Below are positions 18,656-27,301 of a DNA stretch of 64,000 nt, piece by piece. The stretch is from an uncultured Latescibacterota bacterium (GTDB lineage: Bacteria > Latescibacterota > UBA2968), in assembly GCA_958295785.1 (NCBI GenBank), contig OY282377.1, positions 4,280,896 through 4,344,895 of the forward strand, given 5' to 3'. Below the pieces are notes generated by a model. The model was not told the DNA's origin. It saw nothing but the letters and a program-made list of their open reading frames with translations, and ran no database searches. Position numbers and translations under genes: made by a program. How positions within the stretch are numbered: the first letter of the stretch is position 1; each line of letters begins with the position of its first letter.

Positions 18656-18773
18656 TTAGAAGCCCTAACAGAAAGAAATCAAGCGTCTGAAACAGAGGAG
18701 TGAACACCCGCAGGGACGCCGCAAAGGCGGCCTCTCACAAAGCCATGGCAACGCTTTCTGTTAGGGACTCTAA
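18656..18773. mobile_element. MITE 1, deletion derivative of the IS5/IS427-like element
   Basis: 118 bases consisting only of the two ends of the IS: TTAGAAGCCCTAAC plus the AAATCAAGCGTCTGAAACAG sub-end on the left, and GGCAACGCTTTCTGTTAGGG then ACTCTAA on the right. A short GC hairpin (CGCCGCAAAGGCG) joins them. The left tip is of the copy B/C type and the right tip of the copy A type. It has no coding capacity and would need the IS transposase to move. Confidence 0.8.
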
Positions 18774-19010
18774 GAACAGCCCTGGCTCTATTCTCAGGCG
18801 TATCTGCACACCAAAGGGGGGTTCATAACCCGATTTTTTCCAATTTTTCACTTCTTCTTCACCCAACTGCCACAACGGCCGCTCATGCTTTGATAGCGTT
18901 ACAGATAGAATAACCAAATGGGTATAAGCGTCAAGCCATATAAGACGGGCTTTAGAGGTCGTAATTGTATGTTTTATGGTCTTCAAACACCTGGCGCCAG
19001 TGGGCAAAAT

Positions 19011-19047
19011 AAAACGGGCTGTGAAAAAATCTCGCAGCCCGTTTTTG
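19011..19047. terminator. Rho-independent terminator-like hairpin in D1 copy 1
   Basis: AAAACGGGCTG pairs with CAGCCCGTTTTT across a loop that includes GAAAAAATCTCG. The stem is flanked by A's on one side and T's on the other, so it could work in both directions. The identical structure lies in D1 copy 2. Confidence 0.7.
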
Positions 19048-19630
19048 CTTTGTTTTTTGCTTCCAAATACACGGCAAAGTGTTCGCACCCATCAGGCACC
19101 AACGCCCGATTCATTTCGTCATCCTCTCACCTTCGGGCGAGCACAGGGGCATCGCCCTACGGTTCTATACTCGCATCTTAATTTTCACTTGGCCTCATGT
19201 GATGCGATATGTTGCCAGCAAGCTTTCCCCTTGACGTTACCCAATCATTCAAAGAAGCCATTGCAACAAGGCCATCCCAAAAAACCCTCCGATAAAGCCA
19301 TCGCGCACAGCGCGCAAGGCCGTCTCGCAACCCACATCCCTCTTGCAATTCCCTTCGCAGGCCAACGCATGTCATCCTGTTACAAAAGCGATTTGCGCTG
19401 TGCAGAGCACCCCTCGGCGTTTGAGAGCGGCATTTTTGGCTTCCTTTTTTTGGCTGTTGAAAAAAAGGAAGTCGCCGCACGCCGTAGGCACAGGCGTAGC
19501 CAACGCATCAAAGGCAAAAAACGATGCTGTAGGGCCAAATGCTTGAGACAAGCAACGCCCGATCTCTACGGAACGTCTGTCCCCAATTCCTCATTCCTCC
19601 CTGATGGAAGGCAGGATAAGGACAAATAAA

Positions 19631-20722
19631 TAGGACTTACGCATGCTGAGTTAAAAAAGGGTGCAATTCCGTAAAATTTATCACTTTGAGGAGGTGTCAA
19701 TGCGCCAACCGACGCGTTTGGATTACTGTCAGTATCTGCTTAGCAGTCCCCTCAACTATACCTTGACCCATTTCGCCGACCATAGCGAAGGGTTCAGTCA
19801 TGATATGATCAACCGCTATCTCGCCGGTGATCGTATCCCACCCCGCTTGGTGTGGGAACACGTCAAAGACCACATCGCGTTGACGCCTGAAGGCTATGTG
19901 ATCTTTGATGACACGGTTTTAGACAAGCGACACGCGCGCAAGATCGCGTTAGTGCGCCGTCAATATAGCGGCAACGCCCAAGGCGTCATCAATGGCATTG
20001 GGGTGGTCACATGTGTCTATGTCAATCCGCAACAGGATCGGTTCTGGCTGATTGACTATCGGATTTATGACCCGCAAGGCGATGGCAAAACCAAATTGGA
20101 TCCTCTCAAGGACATGCGCTCTGCGTGGGTCTATCAGAAGTGCCTCCCTTTTACCGGGGTCTTGATGGACAGTTGGTATGCGACCAAAACGGTCATGCGA
20201 CACAGAGAGCAGATGCAAAAAACCTATTCCTGTCCCCTCAAGACGAACCGGCGCGTGGACGATTCGGCAGGCACAACCCCCTACCAGCGCGTAGATAGCT
20301 TAACTTGGACTCAAGCACAACGCAAACAAGGCAAGCCAATTAAAATCAGAGGGTTTCCCAAAGACCACAAAGTGAAATGATTCCGGGTGGCGTCTTCTGA
20401 TAGACGCACGGCGTATGTCGTGACCAACGACCATGCTCAAAACGATTCTTCAGGGGTACAACAGGTGTGTCACCAAAGATGGAAAATTGAGCCCTTTCAC
20501 CGCGAAGTCAAACAGGTGACCGGGCTTGAAAAGGGTCCATGTCGGTTGGCACGCATGGTACGAAATCATATTGGGTGTGCGATGTTCGTTTGGATTCGAC
20601 TCGCGCAGGTGGCCTATCAAACAGGACAAACCATTTATCAAGTCAAATACCGGGGGCTGGCTGACTTCTTGAGACAACAACTCAAAGTGCCTCATATTCC
20701 AATGGAGATTGCGTAAGTCCTA
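19631..20722 (+). mobile_element. IS701-like element, copy 1 (inactivated)
   Basis: 1,092 bases with ends TAGGACTTACGCA / TGCGTAAGTCCTA and a 5-bp target duplication ATAAA (19626-19630 and 20723-20727). Removing the IS and one ATAAA restores the uninterrupted R1 end found at 33672-33688. Confidence 0.88.
19700..20716 (+). pseudogene. IS701-like transposase with internal stop
   Basis: Nearly identical to the intact copy at 32202-33218, but TTA has become TGA at 20378-20380, ending the frame after 227 codons. Several extra substitutions (LDPLKDMRSAWVYQKCLPF against LDHLKDMLSGLVYQKDLPF) show relaxed constraint. The DDE-type catalytic region YVIFDDTVLDK is still readable before the stop. An AGGAGG site precedes ATG 19700. 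Confidence 0.88.
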
Positions 20723-20788
20723 ATAAAAATCAAATTGGTATAACGACGCAAAAAATTTGACCTTGCCAAAAAAAATTAAACTGTACAC

Positions 20789-20960
20789 TTGAATATGCCT
20801 GCTGGAGAATACATCTTATTTGAGGGGGATCAATTCACCATTGAATGGTATTACAAATCAAATGGTAAAAGTCAAGCTCTAACATATTTTGGTCGCTTGG
20901 ATCGGACAAAAAAGATAAAATTTATCAGGCTTGTTGAGATAATGGGGACCATAGGCGTAA
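20789..20960 (+). pseudogene. RelE/HigB-like toxin N-terminal fragment
   Basis: The readable part is EYILFEGDQFTIEWYYKSNG, KSQALTYFGRLDRTKKIKF and IRLVEIMGTIGV. It resembles the start of phage-type RelE/ParE (Gp49-like) toxins, which are about 110-120 residues. The IS5-like copy B cuts it after ~57 residues and the distal part is absent beyond the IS. A second, differently broken copy lies at 24964-25045 plus 26324-26369. Family assignment is by memory of the EWYY...GKS..L.YF pattern. Confidence 0.5.
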
Positions 20961-21893
20961 TAAGAAGCCCTAACAAAAAGCGTTGCCATGGATTTGTGAG
21001 AGGCCGATTTTCTTCTCAGCCCAACCCTTACAACGTACATGCCCGGCATCTGCAACCGGGCGAGGAGGAACAGATGACCAAACCACTCGTGAGCGATGCC
21101 CTCTGGGAAAAGGGCCACCCCCTTTTGCCGGTTCCCAAGCCGAGACGATTCCGCTTTCCCGGACGTAAGCGCATTGATGACCGCAAGGCGTTGACCGGCA
21201 TTCTATTCGTCCTGAAGAGCGGCATCCCGTGGGAGCAGTTGCCCCAAGAGATGGGGTGGGATTCCGGGATGACCTGCTGGCGTCGTCTGAAGGCATGGCA
21301 TGACGCCGGCGTGTGGGAGCGGCTTCATCATCTGCTGTTGTCCAAACTGCGAGCGGTCGACGGCCTAGACGGGTCTCGCGCCTGTGTGGACAGCGCCTCC
21401 CTGCGTGCGGTAGGCGCTGGGGGGAAAACCCGGCCCCAATCCCACAGACCGCCGCAAGCCCGGGCGTAAGCATCATGGGATCACCGATGCCAATGGGCTG
21501 CCTCTGGCCGCGATTGTGACCGGGGCGAACCGGCCAGATGTGACGCAATGGTTGCCATGGGTGGACGCCGTGCCTGCGGTCAGAGGCAAACGCGGTCGTC
21601 CGCGCCGCAGACCCCAACGGCTGTATGCAGACCGTGCCTATGACTCAAAGGCATGCCGGAAGGCCCTGCGTGCGCGCCACATCTCGCCGGTGATCGCCCG
21701 GCGGGGTACAGAGCATGGTAGCGGGTTGGGCGTGTACCGGTGGGTCGTTGAGCGGACGCTGGCCTGGCTCCGGCAGTTCCGCAGCCTGCGGGTGCGCGAC
21801 GAACGCAGAGCGGACATCCATGAGGCGTTCCTCTCCATCGGCTGTTCACTCCTCTGTTTCAGACGCTTGATTTCTTTATGTTAGGGCTTCTTA
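20961..21893 (+). mobile_element. IS5-family (IS427-like) element, copy B
   Basis: About 933 bases with ends TAAGAAGCCCTAAC / GTTAGGGCTTCTTA. It truncates the toxin fragment on the left and abuts the Rpn tandem array on the right. Confidence 0.87.
21074..21884 (+). CDS. IS5-family transposase, two overlapping frames
   Basis: The first frame runs from ATG 21074 (preceded by CGAGGAGGAA) to 21469. The second, in the +1 frame, runs to 21884. The frames meet at the GGGGGGAAAA run near 21419-21428. Key segments are DSGMTCWRRLKAWHDAG in the helix-turn-helix-like part and RLYADRAYDSKACRKALR plus VVERTLAWLRQF in the DDE part. Copies B and C are closer to each other than to copy A. Confidence 0.8.
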
Positions 21894-21992
21894 ATACAGC
21901 CAAGCCGCCCAAAAAGTTAGCCTTTTCTGCCTGCGCCAACGACACGGCATCGGTCCTGCGAATGCACTGACGCAACCATTCCTCGGATTGTC
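21894..21992 (-). pseudogene. Rpn-family gene fragment, tandem unit 1
   Basis: Minus-strand sequence equals the [20 protein letters not shown] to [10 protein letters not shown] part of the full gene at 22490-23515, cut on one side by the IS. The junction sequence GATTGTCATTCAGCGGGAAA next to it recurs at the end of unit 2, which shows tandem duplication. Confidence 0.7.
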
Positions 21993-22010
21993 ATTCAGCG
22001 GGAAATCGCG

Positions 22011-22471
22011 TCAGGCCTCCGCATCCAACACGCGCTGAAATGCCGCCAGATTATTGACTTGCACTGCTGCATGAAGCAACTGCTTGAGCCGTTGCAAATC
22101 GTCGATGACCGCAATGCGATCAGCGAACTGGCCGGCCACACCCGCATCAAAGCGAACCGCCAACGCTTCTCGGATGCTCTCTTGGATGCCTCGCTCAATG
22201 CCCTGCTCAATGCCCTGTTCAATGCCCTGTTCAATGCCCTGTTCAATGCCTTGTTTAACACCCTGTTCCTTGAGGTATTGGGCAAACGATGATTCACGCA
22301 TAATCGCGTCCATAAGACCCTCCTGAGAAATGATACTCGTGATAGTGTTTGGATCATACGCCAACCCACTTAATACTGCCAAGCCGCCCAAAAAGTTAGC
22401 CTTTTCTGCCTGCGCCAACGACACGGCATCGGTCCTGCGAATGCACTGACGCAACCATTCCTCGGATTGTC
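22011..22471 (-). pseudogene. Rpn-family gene 3' half, tandem unit 2
   Basis: A second copy of the C-terminal half of the Rpn gene (from [10 protein letters not shown] to [14 protein letters not shown]). An in-frame stop sits just before the homology starts. It carries four GIEQ repeats instead of eleven. The unit repeats with a period of about 479 bases relative to unit 1. If translated from the internal ATG at 22454, it would give the C-terminal segment alone; Rpn genes are known to express such internal products, but this is speculation here. Confidence 0.65.
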
Positions 22472-22489
22472 ATTCAGCGGGAAATCGCG

Positions 22490-23515
22490 TCAGGCCTCCG
22501 CATCCAACACGCGCTGAAATGCCGCCAGATTATTGACTTGCACCGCCGCATGAAGCAACTGCTTGAGCCGTTGCAAATCGTCGATGACCGCAATGCGATC
22601 AGCGAACTGGCCGGCCACACCCGCATCAAAGCGAACCGCCAACGCTTCTCGGATGCTCTCTTGGATGCCTCGCTCAATGCCCTGTTCAATGCCCTGTTCA
22701 ATGCCCTGTTCAATGCCCTGTTCAATGCCCTGTTCAATGCCCTGTTCAATGCCCTGTTCAATGCCCTGTTCAATGCCCTGTTCAATGCCCTGTTCAATGC
22801 CCTGTTCAATGCCCTGTTTAACACCCTGTTCCTTGAGGTATTGGGCAAACGATGATTCACGCATAATCGCGTCCATAAGACCCTCCTGAGAAATGATACT
22901 CGTGATAGTGTTTGGATCATACGCCAACCCACTTAATACAGCCAAGCCGCCCAAAAAGTTAGCCTTTTCTGCCCGCGCCAACGACACGGCATCAGTCCTG
23001 CGAATGCACTGACGCAACCATTCCTCGGAAGTCATCCCCGCAGGACGCTTCATCAATGGCGCGAATGGAAGCAAACCCGGATGACCGCCCTCAACAATGT
23101 CTTGCCCGTCTATCTCGTTCAGCCGAATCACCTTATAGCGCACCACCACTGGGTAGTCCGGATGCTTTTGGAGGTAAAGCCCTTCATCGCGTCGCCCGGC
23201 ATCGGGCCGGAGGTAGATCACATGGGAATAGACCGGCAGGCCATAGTATTCAATGAGCCGGATGATATAGCTGGCCATGCGGATCGGCATGGGCGTATCC
23301 CTGCTGTCGGTGGTTTGAAATTCCGTGTGTACCAAGACCTCCTCGCCATCAATCCACACGCGAATCAGGCTATCGGTTAAGCGCGTTTCAACCATAGGAA
23401 TCTCGGGGTCGAGGATTGCGCGGATTTCGACATCGGCTCGTCCGAGGGTGAAGCGGACGAAATCGGCAGGGTAGGTTTGAATCAAATGTTTGGAAATCGT
23501 ATCGTATTCTGCCAT
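22490..23515 (-). CDS. Rpn-family recombination-promoting nuclease (PD-(D/E)XK)
   Basis: 341 residues. The N-terminal domain has the family pattern: [32 protein letters not shown], then [20 protein letters not shown], in which D..EFQ supplies the PD-(D/E)XK-type acidic residues, with Q in place of the lysine. [20 protein letters not shown] follows. The middle is a run of eleven perfect GIEQ tetrapeptides between GVKQ and GIER, encoded by a 12-bp minisatellite, followed by a helical C-terminal region. The nearby partial copies have four repeats. Rpn proteins cut DNA and promote recA-independent recombination, and some act in phage defence through repeat-number changes. ATG 23515 lies just outside a TnpB remnant. 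Confidence 0.75.
   Translation of the reverse strand: MAEYDTISKHLIQTYPADFVRFTLGRADVEIRAILDPEIPMVETRLTDSLIRVWIDGEEVLVHTEFQTTDSRDTPMPIRMASYIIRLIEYYGLPVYSHVIYLRPDAGRRDEGLYLQKHPDYPVVVRYKVIRLNEIDGQDIVEGGHPGLLPFAPLMKRPAGMTSEEWLRQCIRRTDAVSLARAEKANFLGGLAVLSGLAYDPNTITSIISQEGLMDAIMRESSFAQYLKEQGVKQGIEQGIEQGIEQGIEQGIEQGIEQGIEQGIEQGIEQGIEQGIEQGIERGIQESIREALAVRFDAGVAGQFADRIAVIDDLQRLKQLLHAAVQVNNLAAFQRVLDAEA
22681..22812. repeat. 12-bp minisatellite, eleven perfect copies
   Basis: CCTGTTCAATGC is repeated eleven times without error, in frame within the Rpn gene (GIEQ on the minus strand). Degenerate units flank it. Because the unit is a multiple of three, copy-number changes would keep the frame. Confidence 0.95.
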
Positions 23516-23539
23516 GTGGATACCACCAAGTGACGAACT

Positions 23540-23560
23540 CCCCTTGCTGAAGCAAAGGGG
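23540..23560. other. IS200/IS605-type end hairpin
   Basis: CCCCTTGC-TGAA-GCAAAGGGG forms an imperfect hairpin with one bulged A just beyond the TnpB remnant. This matches the subterminal right-end hairpins of IS200/IS605 elements. Confidence 0.5.
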
Positions 23561-23790
23561 CTTCTAAGGAGATTGTGCGATCAACAAAGAGTGCGGCAAA
23601 AGCAACAAGCCATCTGACATCTTCTCCTGCAAGGGTTGACATCCCAACCCGATGAATGTTTGGGGCCGCGTTCAAATCTCGGTCAGTTTCATAGCCACAG
23701 TCGCAAACAAAGACCCGTTCACGCTGTGGCAGACGCCACAAGCAGAACACATCTTACAGCTTGGATTGGGCAAACTGCGTAACATCAATA
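23561..23790 (-). pseudogene. TnpB C-terminal zinc-ribbon remnant
   Basis: Two overlapping minus-strand frames give SCKMCSACG and then RERVFVCDCGYETDRDLNAA followed by PNIHRVGMSTLAGE. Together these make the CxxC...CxC zinc ribbon and the DRDxNAAxNI motif that end TnpB/OrfB proteins of IS200/IS605 elements. The two halves are out of frame and the catalytic RuvC part is gone, so it cannot be active. A guide RNA of the TnpB type would overlap this 3' end if the element were intact. Confidence 0.75.
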
Positions 23791-23941
23791 AATAATCTGC
23801 AATATCTCTCGCTCTGTCAAGTGGTTCGTCACCCATTCCCGCCATCAAGCGGTCAGCCCCCCTTGTCTGAATCGCGGATTTAGGGATTGCGCGGATTAAC
23901 CCCACCCCCTGCGTCCTCCGCACCTGCTACATCCTTTATAC

Positions 23942-24059
23942 TAAGAAGCCCTAACATAAAGAAATCAAGCGTCTGAAACAGAGGAGTGAACACCCGCAGG
24001 TACGCCTCAAAGGCGGCCTCTCACAAATCCATGGCAACGCTTTCTGTTAGGGACTCTAA
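23942..24059. mobile_element. MITE 2, deletion derivative of the IS5/IS427-like element
   Basis: 118 bases, nearly identical to MITE 1, with the same hybrid tips (TAAGAAGCCCTAAC left, GTTAGGGACTCTAA right). It moved as part of duplication D1 rather than independently, since the flanking sequence to the right is also shared. Confidence 0.8.
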
Positions 24060-24406
24060 GAACAGCCCGCGCTATATTCTCAGGCGTATCTGCAATGCGC
24101 GCAGGCCATGCCCATGCACGCGCTTGTTTCTCTTTTTCCACAACAAAGCGACCCCTTCTACTCCCAACTCACGCCCACAACCCACTCACAAACCGCTCCA
24201 CACACCAAAGGGGGGGTTCATCACCCGATTTTTTCCAATTTTTCACTTCTTCTTCACCCAACTGCCACAACGGCCGCTCATGCTTTGATAGCGTTACAGA
24301 TAGAATAACCAAATGGGGTATAAGCGTCAAGCCATATAAGACGGGCTTTAGAGGTCGTAATTGTATGTTTTATGGTCTTCAAACACCTGGCACCAGTGGG
24401 CAAAAT

Positions 24407-24443
24407 AAAACGGGCTGTGAAAAAATCTCGCAGCCCGTTTTTG
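24407..24443. terminator. Rho-independent terminator-like hairpin in D1 copy 2
   Basis: Same AAAACGGGCTG / CAGCCCGTTTTT structure as at 19011-19047. Confidence 0.7.
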
Positions 24444-24594
24444 CTTTGTTTTTTGCTTCCAAATACACGGCAAAGTGTTCGCACCCATCAGGCACCAACG
24501 CCCGATTCATCTCGTCATCCTCTCACCTTCGGGCGAGCACAGGAGCATCGCCCTACGGTTCTATACTCGCATCTTAATTTTCAGTTGGCCTCAT

Positions 24595-24963
24595 GTGATG
24601 CGATATGTTGCCAGCAAGCTTTCCCCTTGACGTTACCCAATCATTCAAAGAAGCCATGGCAACAAGGCCATCCCAAAAAACCCTCCGATAAAGCCATCAC
24701 GCACAGCGCGCAAGGCCGTCTCGCAACCCACATCCCTCTTGCAATTCCCTTCGCAGGCCAACGCATGTCATCCTGTTACAAAAGCGATTTGCGCTGTGCA
24801 GAGCACCCCTCGGCGTATGAGAGCGGCATTTTTGGCTTCCTTTTTTTGGCTGTTGAAAAAAAGGAAGTCGCCGCACGCCGTAGGCACAGGCGTAGCCAAC
24901 GCATCGAAGGCAACAAACGATGCTGTAGGGCCAAATGCTTGAGACAAGCAACGCCCGATCTCT
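24595..24963 (+). repeat. R1 element, copy b, right end missing
   Basis: R1 sequence including the CTTCCTTTTTTT / AAAAAAAGGAAG hairpin near 24837-24868. It lacks the terminal ~40 bases, because the toxin-fragment segment was joined at 24964. Confidence 0.7.
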
Positions 24964-25045
24964 ATTGAATGGTATTACAATCAAATGGTAAAAGTCAAGC
25001 TCTAACATATTTTGGTCGCTTGGATCGGACAAAAAAGATAAAATT
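24964..25045 (+). pseudogene. RelE-like toxin fragment, second copy (left piece)
   Basis: TTGAATGGTATTACAA onward repeats the coding sequence at about 20841-20922, with one A lost near 24980 (a frameshift). The IS1595-like element interrupts it at 25046. The right piece resumes at 26324 and runs to 26369, where IS5-like copy C cuts it at exactly the same point as copy B does in the first copy. Confidence 0.6.
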
Positions 25046-25066
25046 GGGAATTATATACTTGACAAC

Positions 25067-25294
25067 CTAAATTTTCTTGTTTCGGATCGCCCATTCCCGT
25101 TCACTGTCAAGCGTCCACCTATCACAAAACGCCTCAACCTGCTCGGGAAGTGGTCGCCCTGTTTCATCCTTGTAAATCGCGTGGTAAGCCCTATTGGAAT
25201 TGAACGGAGGATCAAGGGAGATAAGATCAACGCTTGATGCCCTCATTTCCTGTTGCATGATGGTCATACAATCGCCAGAATAAAGTTTGTTCAT
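25067..25294 (-). CDS. DNA methyltransferase N-terminal fragment (IS passenger)
   Basis: 75 residues beginning MNKLYSGDCMTIMQQE and containing SLDPPFNSNRAYHAIYKDE. This is the start of amino-group (N6-adenine/N4-cytosine) DNA methyltransferases with the catalytic (D/N)PPF motif IV. The stop lies inside the left inverted repeat, so the target-recognition part and the AdoMet FxGxG motif are absent and enzymatic activity is unlikely. Its ATG overlaps the transposase stop as ATGA, so it would be translationally coupled. Either the passenger was shortened by internal deletion or a new end was captured. Confidence 0.7.
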   Translation of the reverse strand: MNKLYSGDCMTIMQQEMRASSVDLISLDPPFNSNRAYHAIYKDETGRPLPEQVEAFCDRWTLDSEREWAIRNKKI

Positions 25295-26232
25295 GCAACC
25301 GCCTCACTTGCTACAAGTTGCTTGTAAGTCAACCGTGCGCCCATCGCCATATTCAACATCTCATCAACCCGACTTAAGGTATCAACCTTTTTTCGATTGA
25401 TGCGAAACACGCAAGCATTCAGGTACTTTTGCATGTGTTTGTCTGACCAGTGGTGATGAATACCCATATAGACACGCTTAACCAGGGCCCACAAACTCTC
25501 AATGGAGTTTGTATGGACCCCATCGCGTTCATATTCGTCGGCAGAATGATTGATTTGTTCCACTTCGTAATCATCCCTCAATGCGCCGTATGCGCGGTTC
25601 TCGTCTGCATGAATAGTTGCGCCCGTCAATACCCGGTTCAACATCTTCTCGTGTAATGTTGCCCCTTTTGCGTCCTGCACATGAACCGCCATTGCCTCAC
25701 CATCTTCACCTTTTTCCCGCATTCCGAAAGCAACCGATTTACCTCCTGTTCCGCGACCCGCATTCAACTTTTTGGATTTATGTTTGTTCTTTTCTTTCCC
25801 ACCGATGTAGGTTTCATCAATTTCAACGATACCAGACAGAAAATCATCATCATCATCTTTGTTGCCAAAAGCGTTTCGTATTCTTTGAAGCATAAACCAA
25901 GCGGTCTTTTGCGTTGTACCGATCATTTTTGCCAACTGAACGCTTGAAATACCTTTTGAGTGGTTCGTTTCAATCCATATTGCGGCGAACCATTTAGGCA
26001 ACATCTTGATTTTAGACTTGCCAAACATCGTTCCATAAATAATATGAAAATTACGCCCACAATCCGAGCACCTATACGCCAAATCAGAACGACGATAGAT
26101 TTTTCCCATACTACCACAATGCGGACAAGACTCGCCATCCTTAAAGCGTATCTTTTCAAGGTGCAAAATACACGCTTCAGGCGTGGCAAACTTCTGTGTG
26201 AACGCGACGAAACTAAGCTGCTTTGCCATCAT
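25291..26232 (-). CDS. IS1595-family transposase (ISXO2-like)
   Basis: About 313 residues. The N-terminus has a zinc ribbon (CPHCGSMGKIY then YRCSDCGRNF). A helix-turn-helix region follows (SSVQLAKMIGTTQKTAWFML), then the DDE-type domain: EIDETYIGGKEKNK with the first Asp, TIHADENRAYGAL with the second, and GVHTNSIESLWALVKR with the Asn/Glu of the third. AAGGGGG lies before the double ATG at 26232/26229. It appears intact. The stop codon overlaps the methyltransferase start. Confidence 0.9.
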   Translation of the reverse strand: MMAKQLSFVAFTQKFATPEACILHLEKIRFKDGESCPHCGSMGKIYRRSDLAYRCSDCGRNFHIIYGTMFGKSKIKMLPKWFAAIWIETNHSKGISSVQLAKMIGTTQKTAWFMLQRIRNAFGNKDDDDDFLSGIVEIDETYIGGKEKNKHKSKKLNAGRGTGGKSVAFGMREKGEDGEAMAVHVQDAKGATLHEKMLNRVLTGATIHADENRAYGALRDDYEVEQINHSADEYERDGVHTNSIESLWALVKRVYMGIHHHWSDKHMQKYLNACVFRINRKKVDTLSRVDEMLNMAMGARLTYKQLVASEAVA

Positions 26233-26323
26233 AACCCCCTTGTTAATTCGTAACTTGTAACTTGTAACTTGTAACTTGTATAAATATAACAAGAAAGTTT
26301 AGGTTGTCAAGTATATAATTCCC

Positions 26324-26369
26324 ATAAAATTTATCAGGCTTGTTGAGATAATGGGGACCATAGGCGTAA
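26324..26369 (+). pseudogene. RelE-like toxin fragment, second copy (right piece)
   Basis: Starts with the 8-bp target duplication and reads TTTATCAGGCTTGTTGAGAT onward. It is identical to 20919-20960 and is then cut by IS5-like copy C. Confidence 0.6.
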
Positions 26370-27301
26370 TAAGAAGCCCTAACAAAAAGCGTTGCCATGG
26401 ATTTGTGAGAGGCCGATTTTCTTCTCAGCCCAACCCTTACAACGTACATGCCCGGCATCTTTATCAAGCGAGGAGGGACAAATGTCCAAACCATGGGTGA
26501 GCGATGCACTCTGGGAAAAGGTCCACCCCCTTTTGCCGGTTCCCAAGCCGAGACGATTCCGCTTTCCCGGACGTAAGCGCATTGACGACCGCAAGGCGTT
26601 GACCGGCATTCTATTCGTCCTGAAGAGCGGCATCCCGTGGGAGAGGTTGCCCCAAGAGATGGGGTGGGATTCCGGGATGACCTGCTGGCATCGTCTGAAG
26701 GCATGGCATGAAGCAGGCGTGTGGGAGCGGCTTCATCATCTGCTGTTGTCCAAACTGCGAGCGGCCGATGGCCTGGACGGGTCTCGTGCCTGCGTGGACA
26801 GCACCTCCCTGCGTGCGGTAGGCGCTGGGGGGAAAACCCGGCCCCAATCCCACAGACCGCCGCAAGCCCGGGCGTAAGCATCATGGGATCACCGATGCCA
26901 ACGGGCTGCCTCTGGCCGCGATTGTGCCCGGGGCGAACCGGCCAGATGTGACGCAATGGTTGCCATGGGTGGACGCCGTGCCTGCGGTCAGAGGCAAACG
27001 CGGTCGTCCGCGCCGCAGACCCCAACGGCTGTATGCAGACCGTGCCTATGACTCGAAGGCATGCCGGAAGGCCCTGCGTGCGCGCCACATCTCGCCGGTG
27101 ATCGCCCGACGGGGTGGAGAGCATGGCAGCGGGTTGGGCGTGTACCGGTGGATCGTTGAGCGGACGCTGGCCTGGCTCCGGCAGTTCCGCAGCCTGCGAG
27201 TGCGCGACGAGCGCAGAGCGGACATCCATGAGGCGTTCCTCTCCATCGGCTGTTCACTCCTCTGTTTCAGACGCTTGATTTCTTTATGTTAGGGCTTCTT
27301 A
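26370..27301 (+). mobile_element. IS5-family (IS427-like) element, copy C
   Basis: About 932 bases with ends TAAGAAGCCCTAAC / GTTAGGGCTTCTTA. Its left flank equals that of copy B (toxin fragment) while its right flank differs, so B and C stem from one segmental duplication. The right tip provides the stop codon of the small gene at 27299-27526. Confidence 0.87.
26482..27292 (+). CDS. IS5-family transposase, two overlapping frames
   Basis: ATG 26482 follows CGAGGAGG. The first frame ends at 26877; the +1 frame, entered at the GGGGGGAAAA run near 26827-26836, ends at 27292. Sequence segments are as in copy B, with small differences (MSKPWVSDALWEKVHP; ARRGGEHGSGLGVYRWIVER). Nothing blocks function other than the frameshift that the group uses naturally. 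Confidence 0.8.

Larger units (their letters stand above)
18656..19571 (+). repeat. Segmental duplication D1, copy 1
   Basis: MITE 1 and everything up to the ACGCCCGATCTCTA block near 19571 recur almost unchanged at 23942-24963. Copy 1 lacks about 100 bases present in copy 2 (24093-24195). The unit contains a minus-strand coding remnant with KHERPLWQLGEEEVKNWKKS, a terminator-like hairpin, a REP palindrome and an R1 repeat. Confidence 0.75.
19190..20741 (+). repeat. R1 element, copy a, interrupted by IS701-like copy 1
   Basis: R1 sequence runs to the 3' inverted end AAATCAAATTGGTAT at 20727-20741, with the IS701-like element inserted 11-12 bases before that end. The left end is truncated or diverged. 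The internal hairpin CTTCCTTTTTTT / AAAAAAAGGAAG is at 19440-19471. Confidence 0.75.
23942..24963 (+). repeat. Segmental duplication D1, copy 2
   Basis: Matches 18656-19571 apart from ~100 extra bases at 24093-24195. It stops at 24963, where the second toxin-fragment copy begins abruptly, so this is a recombination junction. The extra segment extends the minus-strand coding remnant. No intact gene is present. Confidence 0.75.
25046..26323 (-). mobile_element. IS1595-family element with a methyltransferase passenger
   Basis: 1,278 bases bounded by 35-base inverted repeats that match at 34 positions (left starts GGGAATTATATACTTGAC at 25046; right occupies 26289-26323). An 8-bp target duplication ATAAAATT lies at 25038-25045 and 26324-26331. 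The 8-bp duplication and the zinc-ribbon/ISXO2-like transposase fit the IS1595 family, some of which carry passenger genes. Four tandem AACTTGT units lie just inside the right end (about 26252-26279). Confidence 0.9.

Noticed and set aside
19178-19480. Minus-strand ~100-codon frames in R1 copies (beginning MRRLPFFQQ)
   Set aside because: They recur only because the R1 repeat recurs, differ in frame and length between copies and lack ribosome-binding sites. R1 is better explained as a non-coding element.
22681-22812. CRISPR-like array
   Set aside because: The repeats are 12 bp and directly tandem without spacers; they encode GIEQ repeats in the Rpn gene. No cas gene is present in the window.
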